Made by a program: the position numbers and the translations under genes
The notes under the pieces: model-generated
The model's database searches: none
The model's input: only the letters and a program-made list of their open reading frames with translations
What the model was told of the DNA's origin: nothing
Part shown: positions 27,883 through 36,188 of the stretch, one piece after another
Layout of the letters: each line of letters opens with the position of its first letter
Position numbering within the stretch: position 1 is the stretch's first letter
Source: Streptomyces sp. PT12
Lineage (GTDB): Bacteria; Actinomycetota; Actinomycetes; Streptomycetales; Streptomycetaceae
Direction of reading: 5' to 3'
Length of the DNA: 64,000 nucleotides
NCBI RefSeq assembly: GCF_003311645.1
Contig: NZ_QEST01000079.1
Location: 62,001-126,000 of the forward strand

Positions 27883-27923
27883 TGGCGAGTACTTCTATCG
27901 ATTCTAGAGAGTGTTACTCGCCA
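27883..27923. promoter_or_regulatory. Inverted-repeat operator in the MerR/exporter divergent promoter
   Basis: Perfect 9-base arms tggcgagta (27883-27891) and tactcgcca (27915-27923) flank a 23-base AT-rich centre that includes tctatcgattctaga. It lies in the 127-base spacer between the leftward DUF3291-MFS-TetR operon and the rightward MerR gene, so either regulator could bind it. Confidence 0.6.
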
Positions 27924-27956
27924 GACGCTACAAACTTCCGTTGAAGGATTCGCAAA

Positions 27957-28628
27957 GTGCGCATCTCCGATCTGAGCCGCCTCAGTGGTGTGCCCGTCAC
28001 TACCATCAAGTACTACCTGCGGGAGGGACTGCTGCCCGCGGGTATGCCGACCGCCTACAACCAGGCCATCTACACCGACGACCACCTGCGATACCTGCGG
28101 CTGATCCGCGCCCTGGTGTCGGTGCGTGGCCTCTCGGTGAGCGCCACCAGCGACATCCTCCGAGCCGTCTCCGAGCAGGAGGGCAACCTGCACCGCGTCC
28201 TCGGGCTGGTCCTCGGCGCCCTCCAGACGGACGACAGGAGACAGCATGACGGACAGGAGGTTCCGGAGACCTACCGCGAGCAGGCCGAGGGGCTGATCGA
28301 CAGCCTCGAGTGGAAGCTGCACCCGCACTCCGAACTGCGTACGGAGCTGGCCAGATCCTTTCAGCGGATGGCCGAGGTCGGCCTTCCGTTTGACAGCAGT
28401 TCCCTGGTGCCGTACGGGCGGCTCGCGAAGGAGACGGCCGTCCAGGACCTGGAGCAGCTCGACGGGGTGCGGGATGATCCCTTCGACATCGCGGAGCGGG
28501 CCATCCTGGTGACCGTCATGATGGAGCCGGTGCTGCTTCTCCTGCGCCGGATGGCGCAGGAGAACGAGTCGGCGACCCGCTACAGCGGGCCCGGGAGCCC
28601 GCCCGGTGAACAGAGCGAGGGCGCCTAG
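27957..28628 (+). CDS. MerR-family regulator
   Basis: 223 residues from a GTG at 27957 (AAGGA upstream). The N-terminal MerR HTH reads MRISDLSRLSGVPVTTIKYY, then the wing REGLLPAGMPTAYNQAIYTD. The C-terminal 130 residues are helical and have no metal-binding cysteines, as in ligand-sensing Streptomyces MerR proteins. It is divergent from the exporter operon and convergent with the biosynthetic operon. It is a candidate pathway regulator. Confidence 0.9.
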   Translation: MRISDLSRLSGVPVTTIKYYLREGLLPAGMPTAYNQAIYTDDHLRYLRLIRALVSVRGLSVSATSDILRAVSEQEGNLHRVLGLVLGALQTDDRRQHDGQEVPETYREQAEGLIDSLEWKLHPHSELRTELARSFQRMAEVGLPFDSSSLVPYGRLAKETAVQDLEQLDGVRDDPFDIAERAILVTVMMEPVLLLLRRMAQENESATRYSGPGSPPGEQSEGA

Positions 28629-28680
28629 GTCCGCTGTGAACGCTGAATCACGCGACGCGGGGTCATGTGCATGTGGTGCG

Positions 28681-28709
28681 GGCCCACCAGCACGGTGTGC
28701 TGGTGGGCC
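28681..28709. terminator. Bidirectional terminator between MerR gene and the biosynthetic operon
   Basis: A 13-base perfect stem (ggcccaccagcac / gtgctggtgggcc) with a 3-base loop in the short gap between two convergent genes. It should terminate both the MerR transcript and the 22-kb leftward operon. Confidence 0.8.
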
Positions 28710-28713
28710 TGGC

Positions 28714-30030
28714 TCAGCTCACGCCCAGTTCCCTCAGCAGCTGGGCCGCCGCCTCGGTGCCGGCGGAGAAGGCGGCCTCGTGCGAGCCGATCTGGTCCCA
28801 GTGCAGCCGCTTGGAGTGGAAGTAGGAGCCGCACAGCTTCACCCGGCCGCCCACGTTCACCTGGTAGATGTGTTCCTGAAGCCGCCGCAGGTCCATGTCG
28901 ATCACCGGGTGGGAGTAGGGCAGTTCGCGGATGATCCGCGCCTCGTCCAGCTCGCCCGGGTAGTCCAGGGTCACCAGGTAGTCCCGCTCCGTGTCGAGCT
29001 GGTGCAGCCTGTTCATGTAGTAGGCCACATAGGGGCGGGTCTCGCCGGCCACCCGGAGCTTGCCGTAGTTCCAGTTCTCCCACCGGGCCCGGTCGGCGGG
29101 CAGCACCGAGGTGTCCGTGTGCAGCACCGCCAGCGACTGGTTGTACCGGATCTTGGCCAGGACGCGCTGCTGGATGTCCGTCGGCTCGGTCAGCAGCTCG
29201 CGGGCCTGGTCCCCGTGCACGGCGCACACCACGTAGTCGAAGTACGCCACTCCGGCCGCCGTGCTGATGACCACCTGGTCGGCCTCCTCGTGGATGGCGA
29301 GCACCTCGTCACCGAGCCGCAGCTTGGCGTCGATCGCCGCGAGGGCCTTGCGCACGTAGGTGATGGACCCGCCCTCGACGGTGCGCCAGTCCACCCCGGC
29401 GCCACCGAGACCCGCCTCGTCGTGCGCCATGAAGAAGGCGATAACGGTCGTGGTCGGCATCTCCCAGACGAGTTCCGCTGGCACCGACCACACGGCGGTC
29501 GCCAGCAGGATCACGTATCCGTAGCGGAACGCCTCGCTGTAGCCGTTGCGGTCCAGATACTCGCCAAGCGGCATGTCGGTGCGCTTGCGCAGGAAGTCCC
29601 GGCGCCCCTCACGGTGGAAGCGTCGCGCCTCCCGGTGGATCGTCAGCAGCTCCTCGTCGTAGGTGCCACGCAACTCCTCCTCGGGAAGGCCGAGTTCCTG
29701 GGTGCCGAAGCGCAGGCCGGTGTCGAGGTCGAAGAAGAGGAACCCGCCCTGGTGGCGCAGGGTGGGGACATCAAGCTCCGAGAAGAAGGTCGTCATGTTG
29801 GGGTAGCTGGGCTCGTTGAAGACGACGAAGGCGGTGTCGATGCCCAGGACGCGGCCGTTGTCCTCGACCTCGATGGTGTTGGCGTGTCCACCCGCCCGGG
29901 CCTCCCTGTCGAACACGGTCACCTCGGCGTGCTCGCGTAGCCGGTAGGCCGCGGCGAGGCCGGCGATTCCGGCTCCCACCACGGCCACCGAGGGACGGCC
30001 CGGCGAACGGGACGGGGGCTGTGCGGACAT
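28714..30030 (-). CDS. FAD-dependent oxidoreductase, COG2907-like
   Basis: 438 residues. It has an N-terminal dinucleotide fold VAVVGAGIAGLAAAYRL with the ribose Glu/Asp at VFDREARAGGHANTI, a central SVPAELVWEMPTTTVIAFF and a C-terminal FAD segment (VGGRVKLCGSYFH). This resembles the predicted NAD/FAD-binding amine-oxidase-like proteins (COG2907) often encoded beside cyclopropane- or modified-fatty-acid genes. It is last in the lipid operon, behind GGAGG at good spacing. It probably oxidises or desaturates the acyl product; the exact reaction is inferred only. Confidence 0.8.
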   Translation of the reverse strand: MSAQPPSRSPGRPSVAVVGAGIAGLAAAYRLREHAEVTVFDREARAGGHANTIEVEDNGRVLGIDTAFVVFNEPSYPNMTTFFSELDVPTLRHQGGFLFFDLDTGLRFGTQELGLPEEELRGTYDEELLTIHREARRFHREGRRDFLRKRTDMPLGEYLDRNGYSEAFRYGYVILLATAVWSVPAELVWEMPTTTVIAFFMAHDEAGLGGAGVDWRTVEGGSITYVRKALAAIDAKLRLGDEVLAIHEEADQVVISTAAGVAYFDYVVCAVHGDQARELLTEPTDIQQRVLAKIRYNQSLAVLHTDTSVLPADRARWENWNYGKLRVAGETRPYVAYYMNRLHQLDTERDYLVTLDYPGELDEARIIRELPYSHPVIDMDLRRLQEHIYQVNVGGRVKLCGSYFHSKRLHWDQIGSHEAAFSAGTEAAAQLLRELGVS

Positions 30031-30108
30031 GGCGTTCCTCCAGAGAGAAGATGGCGTGGGCAGAAGCGGGATGTGCGGCCGGCCGGGGCCGGGGTCGGCG
30101 GCGCCGGT

Positions 30109-30981
30109 TCAGAGCCGGCGGTGGCCCCTCGTGGGCGTGGGAAGGTCGGGATGGTCCGCCGAGAGGCGGGTCAGGCGCGGCCTGATGGGCCTCGTGCTCT
30201 CGACGGCCGCCGCGACGACATGGTCGGGCCCCGGGTAAAGCAGGTCGAACTGCCAGTCGTGGCGGGCCCGTTCGGGCGGATCGCACACCACGGCCTGCGC
30301 CCGGTGCGGGGGAGTGAAGGCGAAGCTGTCCAGCGCCCTGAGCAGGCCGACGCCCAGCCCTTTGAGATACGCCTCCTTGAGCACCCAGTAGGCCGCCGCC
30401 TCCGCGCTCCGCCGCTCGGGCGGCACCTCCGCCAGCGCGTCGCGTTCGGCCGGGGCGAGATGGCGGGAGAGGGCGGTCAGTGCCTCAGGAAGCATCCGGG
30501 TGCGCTCCACGTCCACCCCGCAGCGGTGGTGGGCCGAGACCACACAGGCCACCATCCCCGCGGTGTGGGACACGTTGAAGTGCGGTCCCGCCGGATCCGC
30601 CCGGGGTTTGCCGTGGGGGCCGGGAAGGAAGCGCCAGTCCGCCGGATCGCCGCCCGCCACCTGGCTGAGCGCGTGGCGGGCCAGCAGCCGGCCGCCGAGG
30701 TAGCGCCGACGCGCCCCGAGGGAGCGGAACCGGGCCATCCTGTGGCGTTCCTCGGGCGCCAACACCCCGATGCCGCCCAGTCGTTCGGCGAAGCCGGGCA
30801 CCTCGGCCTCGGGCAGGGTCCACAGGTCGACGGAGACCACCGCGGGCGGCTGGCTCCGCCCCTCGGCCCCGCCGAGCAGGCGCGCGCCGTCGCCGACCGG
30901 CAGTCCCGGCACCGCGGGCACCCAGCTGATGACGGAGGGGCCCGGCCGACCGACGCCTGGGCCGACCGGTGGCGCGCTCAC
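30109..30981 (-). CDS. Sfp-type 4'-phosphopantetheinyl transferase
   Basis: 290 residues. It has the hallmark pair GVDVE (Mg/CoA site) and WVLKEAYLKGLG, preceded by HFNVSHTAGMVACVV. It transfers phosphopantetheine from CoA to carrier-protein serines and would activate both the in-chain ACP of the PfaA-type synthase and the free ACP of this cluster, equivalent to PfaE. Its GTG start overlaps the stop of the upstream dehydrogenase gene (GTGA). The N-terminal 45 residues are less conserved and the true start may be internal. Confidence 0.9.
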   Translation of the reverse strand: MSAPPVGPGVGRPGPSVISWVPAVPGLPVGDGARLLGGAEGRSQPPAVVSVDLWTLPEAEVPGFAERLGGIGVLAPEERHRMARFRSLGARRRYLGGRLLARHALSQVAGGDPADWRFLPGPHGKPRADPAGPHFNVSHTAGMVACVVSAHHRCGVDVERTRMLPEALTALSRHLAPAERDALAEVPPERRSAEAAAYWVLKEAYLKGLGVGLLRALDSFAFTPPHRAQAVVCDPPERARHDWQFDLLYPGPDHVVAAAVESTRPIRPRLTRLSADHPDLPTPTRGHRRL

Positions 30982-32762
30982 CGCGCCGCCGCCGACAGGT
31001 CCGCGCGCTTGGCCAGCGCGATCGGCCAGTGGGAGAACAGCCGGTCACGCCCGTGGAGTTCGCGCAGCACCCGCATCACCTCGTCGATCACTCCGGCGTC
31101 GGTCAGCCGCTCGTGCGGACGCCACTGGTGTGCGATCCGCTCCAGCTGGAGCAGCAGCAGCGCCGCGCTCGGCAGCGGAGCCGAGTCGGCCGCGCGCGGC
31201 AGCCGCACGAACACGTGCAGACAGCCAGCCATGGCGTGCACCAGGCAGTACTCCTTGGCCAGGTCGAAGAGTTCAGCCGACTGCCCGAAGTCCCGGCCAA
31301 GCAGCTCCCGGGTCTCCCGGGTGCGCCGCAGCAGATCGTCCGCGCGGCCCGGGAGGTCATCGGCCACCGCCAGGCAGCGTGTGAGCCACTCCCGCTCGTC
31401 CCCCTCCGCATCGGCCGCCAGGGCCCGCAGCCGCTTCACCGCCCCGGGGAGAGCCAGCAGCGCGTCGTCCCGGCCCCGGCTGAACAGCTCCTGCCGCCAG
31501 GGCTTGAACGGCGGCAGCGGCGCGGACGGGTCGAAGAGGACCGCGCTGTTGGCCTCGGCCGCCGCCCGGTCCCCCTTGTCCTCGTTGCCGAGCAGCGCCA
31601 GCAACTGCGCCGAGAGGGCCTTGAGGTTGACGACGGTGTTGCCGTCCGCGAAGTTGGCCACCGGCAGGTCCCGCAGCATCTTCTGGTAGACGCCGTAGTG
31701 CGGGTGGTCGCGCAGATAGAACCGGGCGCCCAGCACCACGTTGAGCTGCGAGACGGTCCGCTCAAGCAGGGTCGGCACCAGGTACTTGGCGACCGAGGAC
31801 CACACGCTGGACTGCTCAGGAACGACCTGGAGGCTGCGCACGGCGCCCAGACAGACGGCGTCGGCCACCATCAGATCGGCGAAGCACTCGGTGAGCTGCC
31901 GCCGCGAGTAGGGGATGTCGCCCACGGTGGTGCCGAAAACCCGCCGCCGGTCGGCGAAGTCCAGGGCCAGCCGCAGCGCCGTGTCCGTGCAGGACAGCGC
32001 GATCGAGTTGATCAGCACCCGCGCCACCTGCGAACTCTTCAACGCGAGTTCCACGCCCTGCCCGGCCGCTCCGACCAGCGCCTCCTCGGGCACCGCCACG
32101 TCCCGCAGCAGGAAGCCGCTCATGTCCAGGGCGCGCAGGCCGTGCAGCCGCTCCCGGGGCAGCTCGTCCACCGAGCCAGCCGGCACCTGGCGCTTGTCCA
32201 CCACGAAGACCGAGTAGCCGGCCGGCCCGCCCCGCTCCGAGGTCCGCGCCAGCACGACCAGACTGTCGGCGACCCTGGCGTTGCCGATCAGCCACTTCTC
32301 CCCGGTCAGGCGGTAGCCGCCGGGCTCCTCGCGGGCACGGGTCTCGTTGTTCAGCAGATCGCTGCCGTGCGCCCGTTCGGACAGTCCCCACGCATAGCGG
32401 TGCCCCCGGCGGGCGGCGTCCACCATGCGCTGGCGCAGCGCGTCTGAGCCCGCGATCCACGCCGGCAGGAAGCTGAGGTTGGTGATGATCAGCCCGGTGG
32501 CGGTGGTGGGGTCACGGCGGGCCACCAGCCGCAGCAGCGCGAACCCGATCTCCACGTCCCCCGCCCGGCCACCCTGCCGCTCGGGCAGCGCGTACTCGTG
32601 CACGCCCCAGCGCTGGAGCAGGTTGATGAACGGATAGGGGTACTCCTCCCGCTCGTCGCTGTCGAGGATCTCCGTGTACGGCATCAGGGATGTCGGCGCG
32701 TGCGGATCGCCCAGATACTCCTCCAGCGCCTGCGCTAGCCGGATCAGTTCGGATGAGGCCAC
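30978..32762 (-). CDS. Acyl-CoA dehydrogenase-like flavoprotein with C-terminal extension
   Basis: 594 residues, start GTG 32762 behind AGGGGGA. The ACAD fold is clear (WGLSERAHGSDLLNNET, LTGEKWLIGNARVADSLVV, RRRVFGTTVGDIPYSRRQL). Where the family has the catalytic Glu (IYEGT), this protein reads FADGNT, so Asp373 replaces Glu. About 210 residues of helical sequence follow that point, against about 20-40 in ordinary ACADs. It may act on acyl-ACP or acyl-CoA formed by the PUFA-type synthase. Its start overlaps the end of its paralogue by 19 bases. Confidence 0.85.
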   Translation of the reverse strand: MASSELIRLAQALEEYLGDPHAPTSLMPYTEILDSDEREEYPYPFINLLQRWGVHEYALPERQGGRAGDVEIGFALLRLVARRDPTTATGLIITNLSFLPAWIAGSDALRQRMVDAARRGHRYAWGLSERAHGSDLLNNETRAREEPGGYRLTGEKWLIGNARVADSLVVLARTSERGGPAGYSVFVVDKRQVPAGSVDELPRERLHGLRALDMSGFLLRDVAVPEEALVGAAGQGVELALKSSQVARVLINSIALSCTDTALRLALDFADRRRVFGTTVGDIPYSRRQLTECFADLMVADAVCLGAVRSLQVVPEQSSVWSSVAKYLVPTLLERTVSQLNVVLGARFYLRDHPHYGVYQKMLRDLPVANFADGNTVVNLKALSAQLLALLGNEDKGDRAAAEANSAVLFDPSAPLPPFKPWRQELFSRGRDDALLALPGAVKRLRALAADAEGDEREWLTRCLAVADDLPGRADDLLRRTRETRELLGRDFGQSAELFDLAKEYCLVHAMAGCLHVFVRLPRAADSAPLPSAALLLLQLERIAHQWRPHERLTDAGVIDEVMRVLRELHGRDRLFSHWPIALAKRADLSAAAR

Positions 32763-34535
32763 GTTTCCCCCTGGTCGTGTGAGATGGGATCGGTCTGGTC
32801 CGCGAGCCGCACCGGCACGCTGGAGAACAGCAGCCGCCGCTCCAGCAGGGACACGACGGTCTCCAGCGCCGGCTCAAGGGCCGCCGCCTCCCGCCGGGGA
32901 TCGGTGCCGTCGGCCCGAGCCAGCAGATAGGCGAGGGCGGCGCCCAGCCAGCCGGCGTCCCCCGGCTCTGTCCCAAACGGCGCCGCGTCCCGGTTGTGCC
33001 ACCACTGGAGGAGGCAGCAGGCCGCGGCGTGCAGCCAGCAGAACCGCTCGGCGAGGTCCGTCAGGGCCTCCCCGCCGCGCGGCGCCTCGGCGATCCGCTC
33101 GGGGAGCGAGGTCAGCGCGTTCGCCAGTCGCGCGACCTGCCGCCCTACCAGATCGGCCGGCGCGAACGTCGCGTCGTCCGCCACCAGCCGGACCGCCAGC
33201 GCGGTCGCGTGCGCGGTCACCGGCTCCCGGCCCCTGGCGTTCAGGTCAAGCAGCTCCGGCGCGAACGGCGGCCGGTCGACCCCGGCGCGGAAGGCCGACC
33301 GGGTCAGGGCCGCCAGCTCCGCCAGCGCCTCCGGCGTGGCCTGGGCCCGCATCCGGTCGGCGACGGCCGGCAGTTGGCCGGCGAAGGAGCGGAGGTTGGC
33401 CACCGTGCTGGTGTCCACCACCCGCACCAGGGCCGCGTCCCGCATGACCTTCTGGAACACCCCGCCGCCCGGGCCCTCGCCGCGCAGCATCGCCGTGCTG
33501 GAGAGCACCCCGGCGCACCGCTGCATCAGATCGGTGGTGGCCTCGGCGACGGCGTGCTTGGCCGCACCCCCCCCACACGCTGAAGGTCTCCGGGGCCACA
33601 TGCAGCCCGCGCGCCGCCGCCAGCGCCGTCGCGTCAGCCGCCAGCAGCGCGGCGGCGGCGACCGCCAGCTCGCGCCGCGGGTGGCCGGCGGCGATCAGCG
33701 GCTTCCTGCCCAGCGCGCGGAAGTTGGCGAAGCCGAGCGTGGCGCGCAGCGCGGTGTCCGCGCACCCCAGGCTGCCCGCCAGGCTCATCACCCGAACCAC
33801 CTGCTGGGCCCGCATCGCACTCTCCAGCCCCTCGCCCGGCCCGCCCACCACCTGGTCAGGCCGCACCGGGAAGGCGTCGAAGTCGAGATGGGCGAAGTCG
33901 ATGCCGCGCATCCCCGTGGTGCGCACGGCCGGCCCGCGACGCACCCGAGGGGCGCACTCCGGATCGGTGAGATCCACCAGCACCGCGGTGAAGGCCGCGG
34001 GCCCGCGTTCCCCCGTGCGGGCCACCACATAGGCGCTCTCACAGGTCTGGCCGCGCCCCACCAGCCACTTCCGCCCGTCCAGGGCCAGCGCCCCGGAGCC
34101 GTCGCCGGCCGGACGAAGCCGCACCGTGTTCGCCAGCAGGTCGCTGCCGTGGTCGGCCTCCGACAGCGCGAACCCGATGCTGCCCCCGCTCGCCAGCAGC
34201 CGCGCCGCGTCGTCCAGCTGCCCAGGGGAGCCCCGCAGCAGCAGGCAGACGGCGGCGGTGATGGAGAACATGGTCGCCGGCATCGCCGCCAGATCGCGCC
34301 GCGCCGCGGTGCGCACCAGGACCAGGCTGTCCTCGAAGCCGGTGAACGTTCCCCCCAACCGCTCGGGCAGATAGGCGAGATGGAACCCGCTCTCGCGCAG
34401 CGCCGAGGTCAGCTCGGTGGGGAACTCGTCCCTCTCGTCCCTGGCGGTGATGGCGTGGTAGCCGTGCGGGTTGTCCGGCAGCGTCGGGTCACCCAGCCGG
34501 GCCTCCAGCGCCTCGGCCGCCTCCACGCCCCTCAC
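32744..34535 (-). pseudogene. Second acyl-CoA dehydrogenase-like protein, interrupted by a homopolymer frameshift
   Basis: A paralogue of the neighbouring ACAD-like gene. The first frame runs from a GTG at 34535, whose GTGA overlaps the pfaD stop, and contains SIGFALSEADHGSDLLANT and LALDGRKWLVGRGQTCES. It then breaks at a run of eight C (33567-33574; G8 in the sense strand). Removing one G restores ETFSVWGGAAKHAVAEATTD and the remaining 280 residues, which contain VVDTSTVANL at the catalytic-base position (Asp again instead of Glu) and the same long helical tail. This is either a sequencing slip, a true mutation or slippage-prone expression. Intact length would be about 596 residues. Confidence 0.75.
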
Positions 34536-36157
34536 AGCACACCCCGCGCGTAGGCGTTGTCGTGCGGACGCAGCGGCGCGGGCCGGTAGTCGCTTGCGGT
34601 GGTCGGCATGCGTGCCCCGGCCCTGGCCAGGTCCTCCAGGCGGGTGTGGAACGCGGCCCCCGCCATCAGATGGTGCGCGACATCGGCCACCCGCCGGTTG
34701 CGCGGGTGCTTGAGGTAGCTTCCGGTGGCCCAGTCGTTGAAGTCCCCCATCGCCGGGCCGCACCAGATCTGGTAGTCCGGCGACCGGCTCTCCTCCCCGG
34801 TCACCGCCCAGCGGGAGGCCATCCCCAGATACCAGCGGAAGACCAGCGCCATCCGCCGCTTGGGGCTGCCCGCCGCACGGCGCAGCTGGTCAGGGTCCCG
34901 GCGCTGGAAGTACGTCCGACAGTCCTCCCACACCTCCTCCAGGGGACGGCGCAGGATCTGCGTCTCTAGCCGGGCCCGCTCCGCCTCCGGCAGCGCCTCC
35001 AGCCCGTCGTAGGTCTGGTACAGCTGGTAGAGCCGCTTGGCCCGCAACGGGAAGAGGGTGCCCTTCTTCAGCACCTGAAGCTCGACGCCCATCTCGAACA
35101 TGTCGGCCGCCGGCGCCATCTCGCAGTCGGCGATCCCCGCGTCGGCCAGCATCTCCTTGGCCGTCCTCGAGGTGCCGGCTTCCAGACACGACTGGTTGAC
35201 CGAGCCCGTGACCACATAGGCCGCGCCCAGGACGAACGCGGCGGCGCACGCCCGGGGGGTGCCCAGGCCGCCAGCCGCGCCCACCCGCACCGGCCGGGCG
35301 TAGCCCAGCTCGCCCTGCACCTTGTCCCTGACCCGCAACACCGTGGGCAGCAGGGCCATCAGCGGACGTCGGTCGGTGTGGCCTCCGGAGTCGGCCTCGG
35401 CGGTGATGTCGTCCGCCATGGGCAGCGAGGGGGCCAGCTCGGCCTGCTCCCGGCTGATCAGCCCCCCGGCCAGCAGCTCGGCCACCATGTCGGCCGGCGC
35501 AGGGCGCAGGAACAGTTCGGCGATCTCCGGCCGGGAGACCTTGGCGATCAGCCGGTTCCCGGCGCGCGGCAGGCCCCGTTCGTCCCGGCCGAAGCCGCTC
35601 ACCCGGTAGCGCACCACATGCGGGGTGAGGCGCAGGAACGCGGACGCCTCGACACAGGGCACCCGGTGCCGCAGAAACAGCTCCACCGCCTCCCGCTCCA
35701 GTCGCTCCTCGTGCGGGCTGTGGATGAGGTTGACGGCATAGGGAAGCCCCGGGATCTCGTCACGGAAGCGGAGCAGCGCCGCCTCGATCGTCTCAGGCAG
35801 CTGACCGGCCGCACCGTAGGACGCCAGGAAGCCGGATCGCGCCAGGGCGATCACCATCTCCGCGGAGGCGATCCCGCCGGCCATGGCCCCGGCATGGTAG
35901 GCGTAGCGCACCCCGTGGTGGGCGCGGAAGGCGGCGGCGCCCAGTTGGCTCGGCGGCAGCGCCGGCACCCCGGCGAGCAGCGGCCACCCGTCGGCGCCAC
36001 GGCTCACCCGCCCACCGGAGACGGCCCCGACCCCGCGCTCGGTGCGGACCACGAAGCAGGGGCGCTCCAGGTCGGCGAGCGCTCCGTAGACGTCGTTCGG
36101 CGCGGTGCCCGGATAGCTCTCTCCCTGCCACCGGAGAGGTGTGTGCACGGTGTTCAT
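34532..36157 (-). CDS. pfaD: PfaD-family enoyl reductase of PUFA-type synthase
   Basis: 541 residues. A 2-nitropropane-dioxygenase-like FMN TIM barrel of the PfaD type: GAAAFRAHHGVRYAYHAGAM, GGIASAEMVIALARSGFL, LPYAVNLIHSPHEERLE, the flavin/phosphate region VRVGAAGGLGTPRACAAAF and VTGSVNQSCLEAGTS. It acts in trans to reduce selected enoyl intermediates on the synthase. The C-terminal 130 residues (VFRWYLGMASRWAVTGEES, GPAMGDFNDWATGSYL) are typical of PfaD. It starts 31 bases after the PfaC-type gene. Confidence 0.93.
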   Translation of the reverse strand: MNTVHTPLRWQGESYPGTAPNDVYGALADLERPCFVVRTERGVGAVSGGRVSRGADGWPLLAGVPALPPSQLGAAAFRAHHGVRYAYHAGAMAGGIASAEMVIALARSGFLASYGAAGQLPETIEAALLRFRDEIPGLPYAVNLIHSPHEERLEREAVELFLRHRVPCVEASAFLRLTPHVVRYRVSGFGRDERGLPRAGNRLIAKVSRPEIAELFLRPAPADMVAELLAGGLISREQAELAPSLPMADDITAEADSGGHTDRRPLMALLPTVLRVRDKVQGELGYARPVRVGAAGGLGTPRACAAAFVLGAAYVVTGSVNQSCLEAGTSRTAKEMLADAGIADCEMAPAADMFEMGVELQVLKKGTLFPLRAKRLYQLYQTYDGLEALPEAERARLETQILRRPLEEVWEDCRTYFQRRDPDQLRRAAGSPKRRMALVFRWYLGMASRWAVTGEESRSPDYQIWCGPAMGDFNDWATGSYLKHPRNRRVADVAHHLMAGAAFHTRLEDLARAGARMPTTASDYRPAPLRPHDNAYARGVL

Positions 36158-36188
36158 CTTCGGGTGACTCTCCCTGGTCTCACTGATC

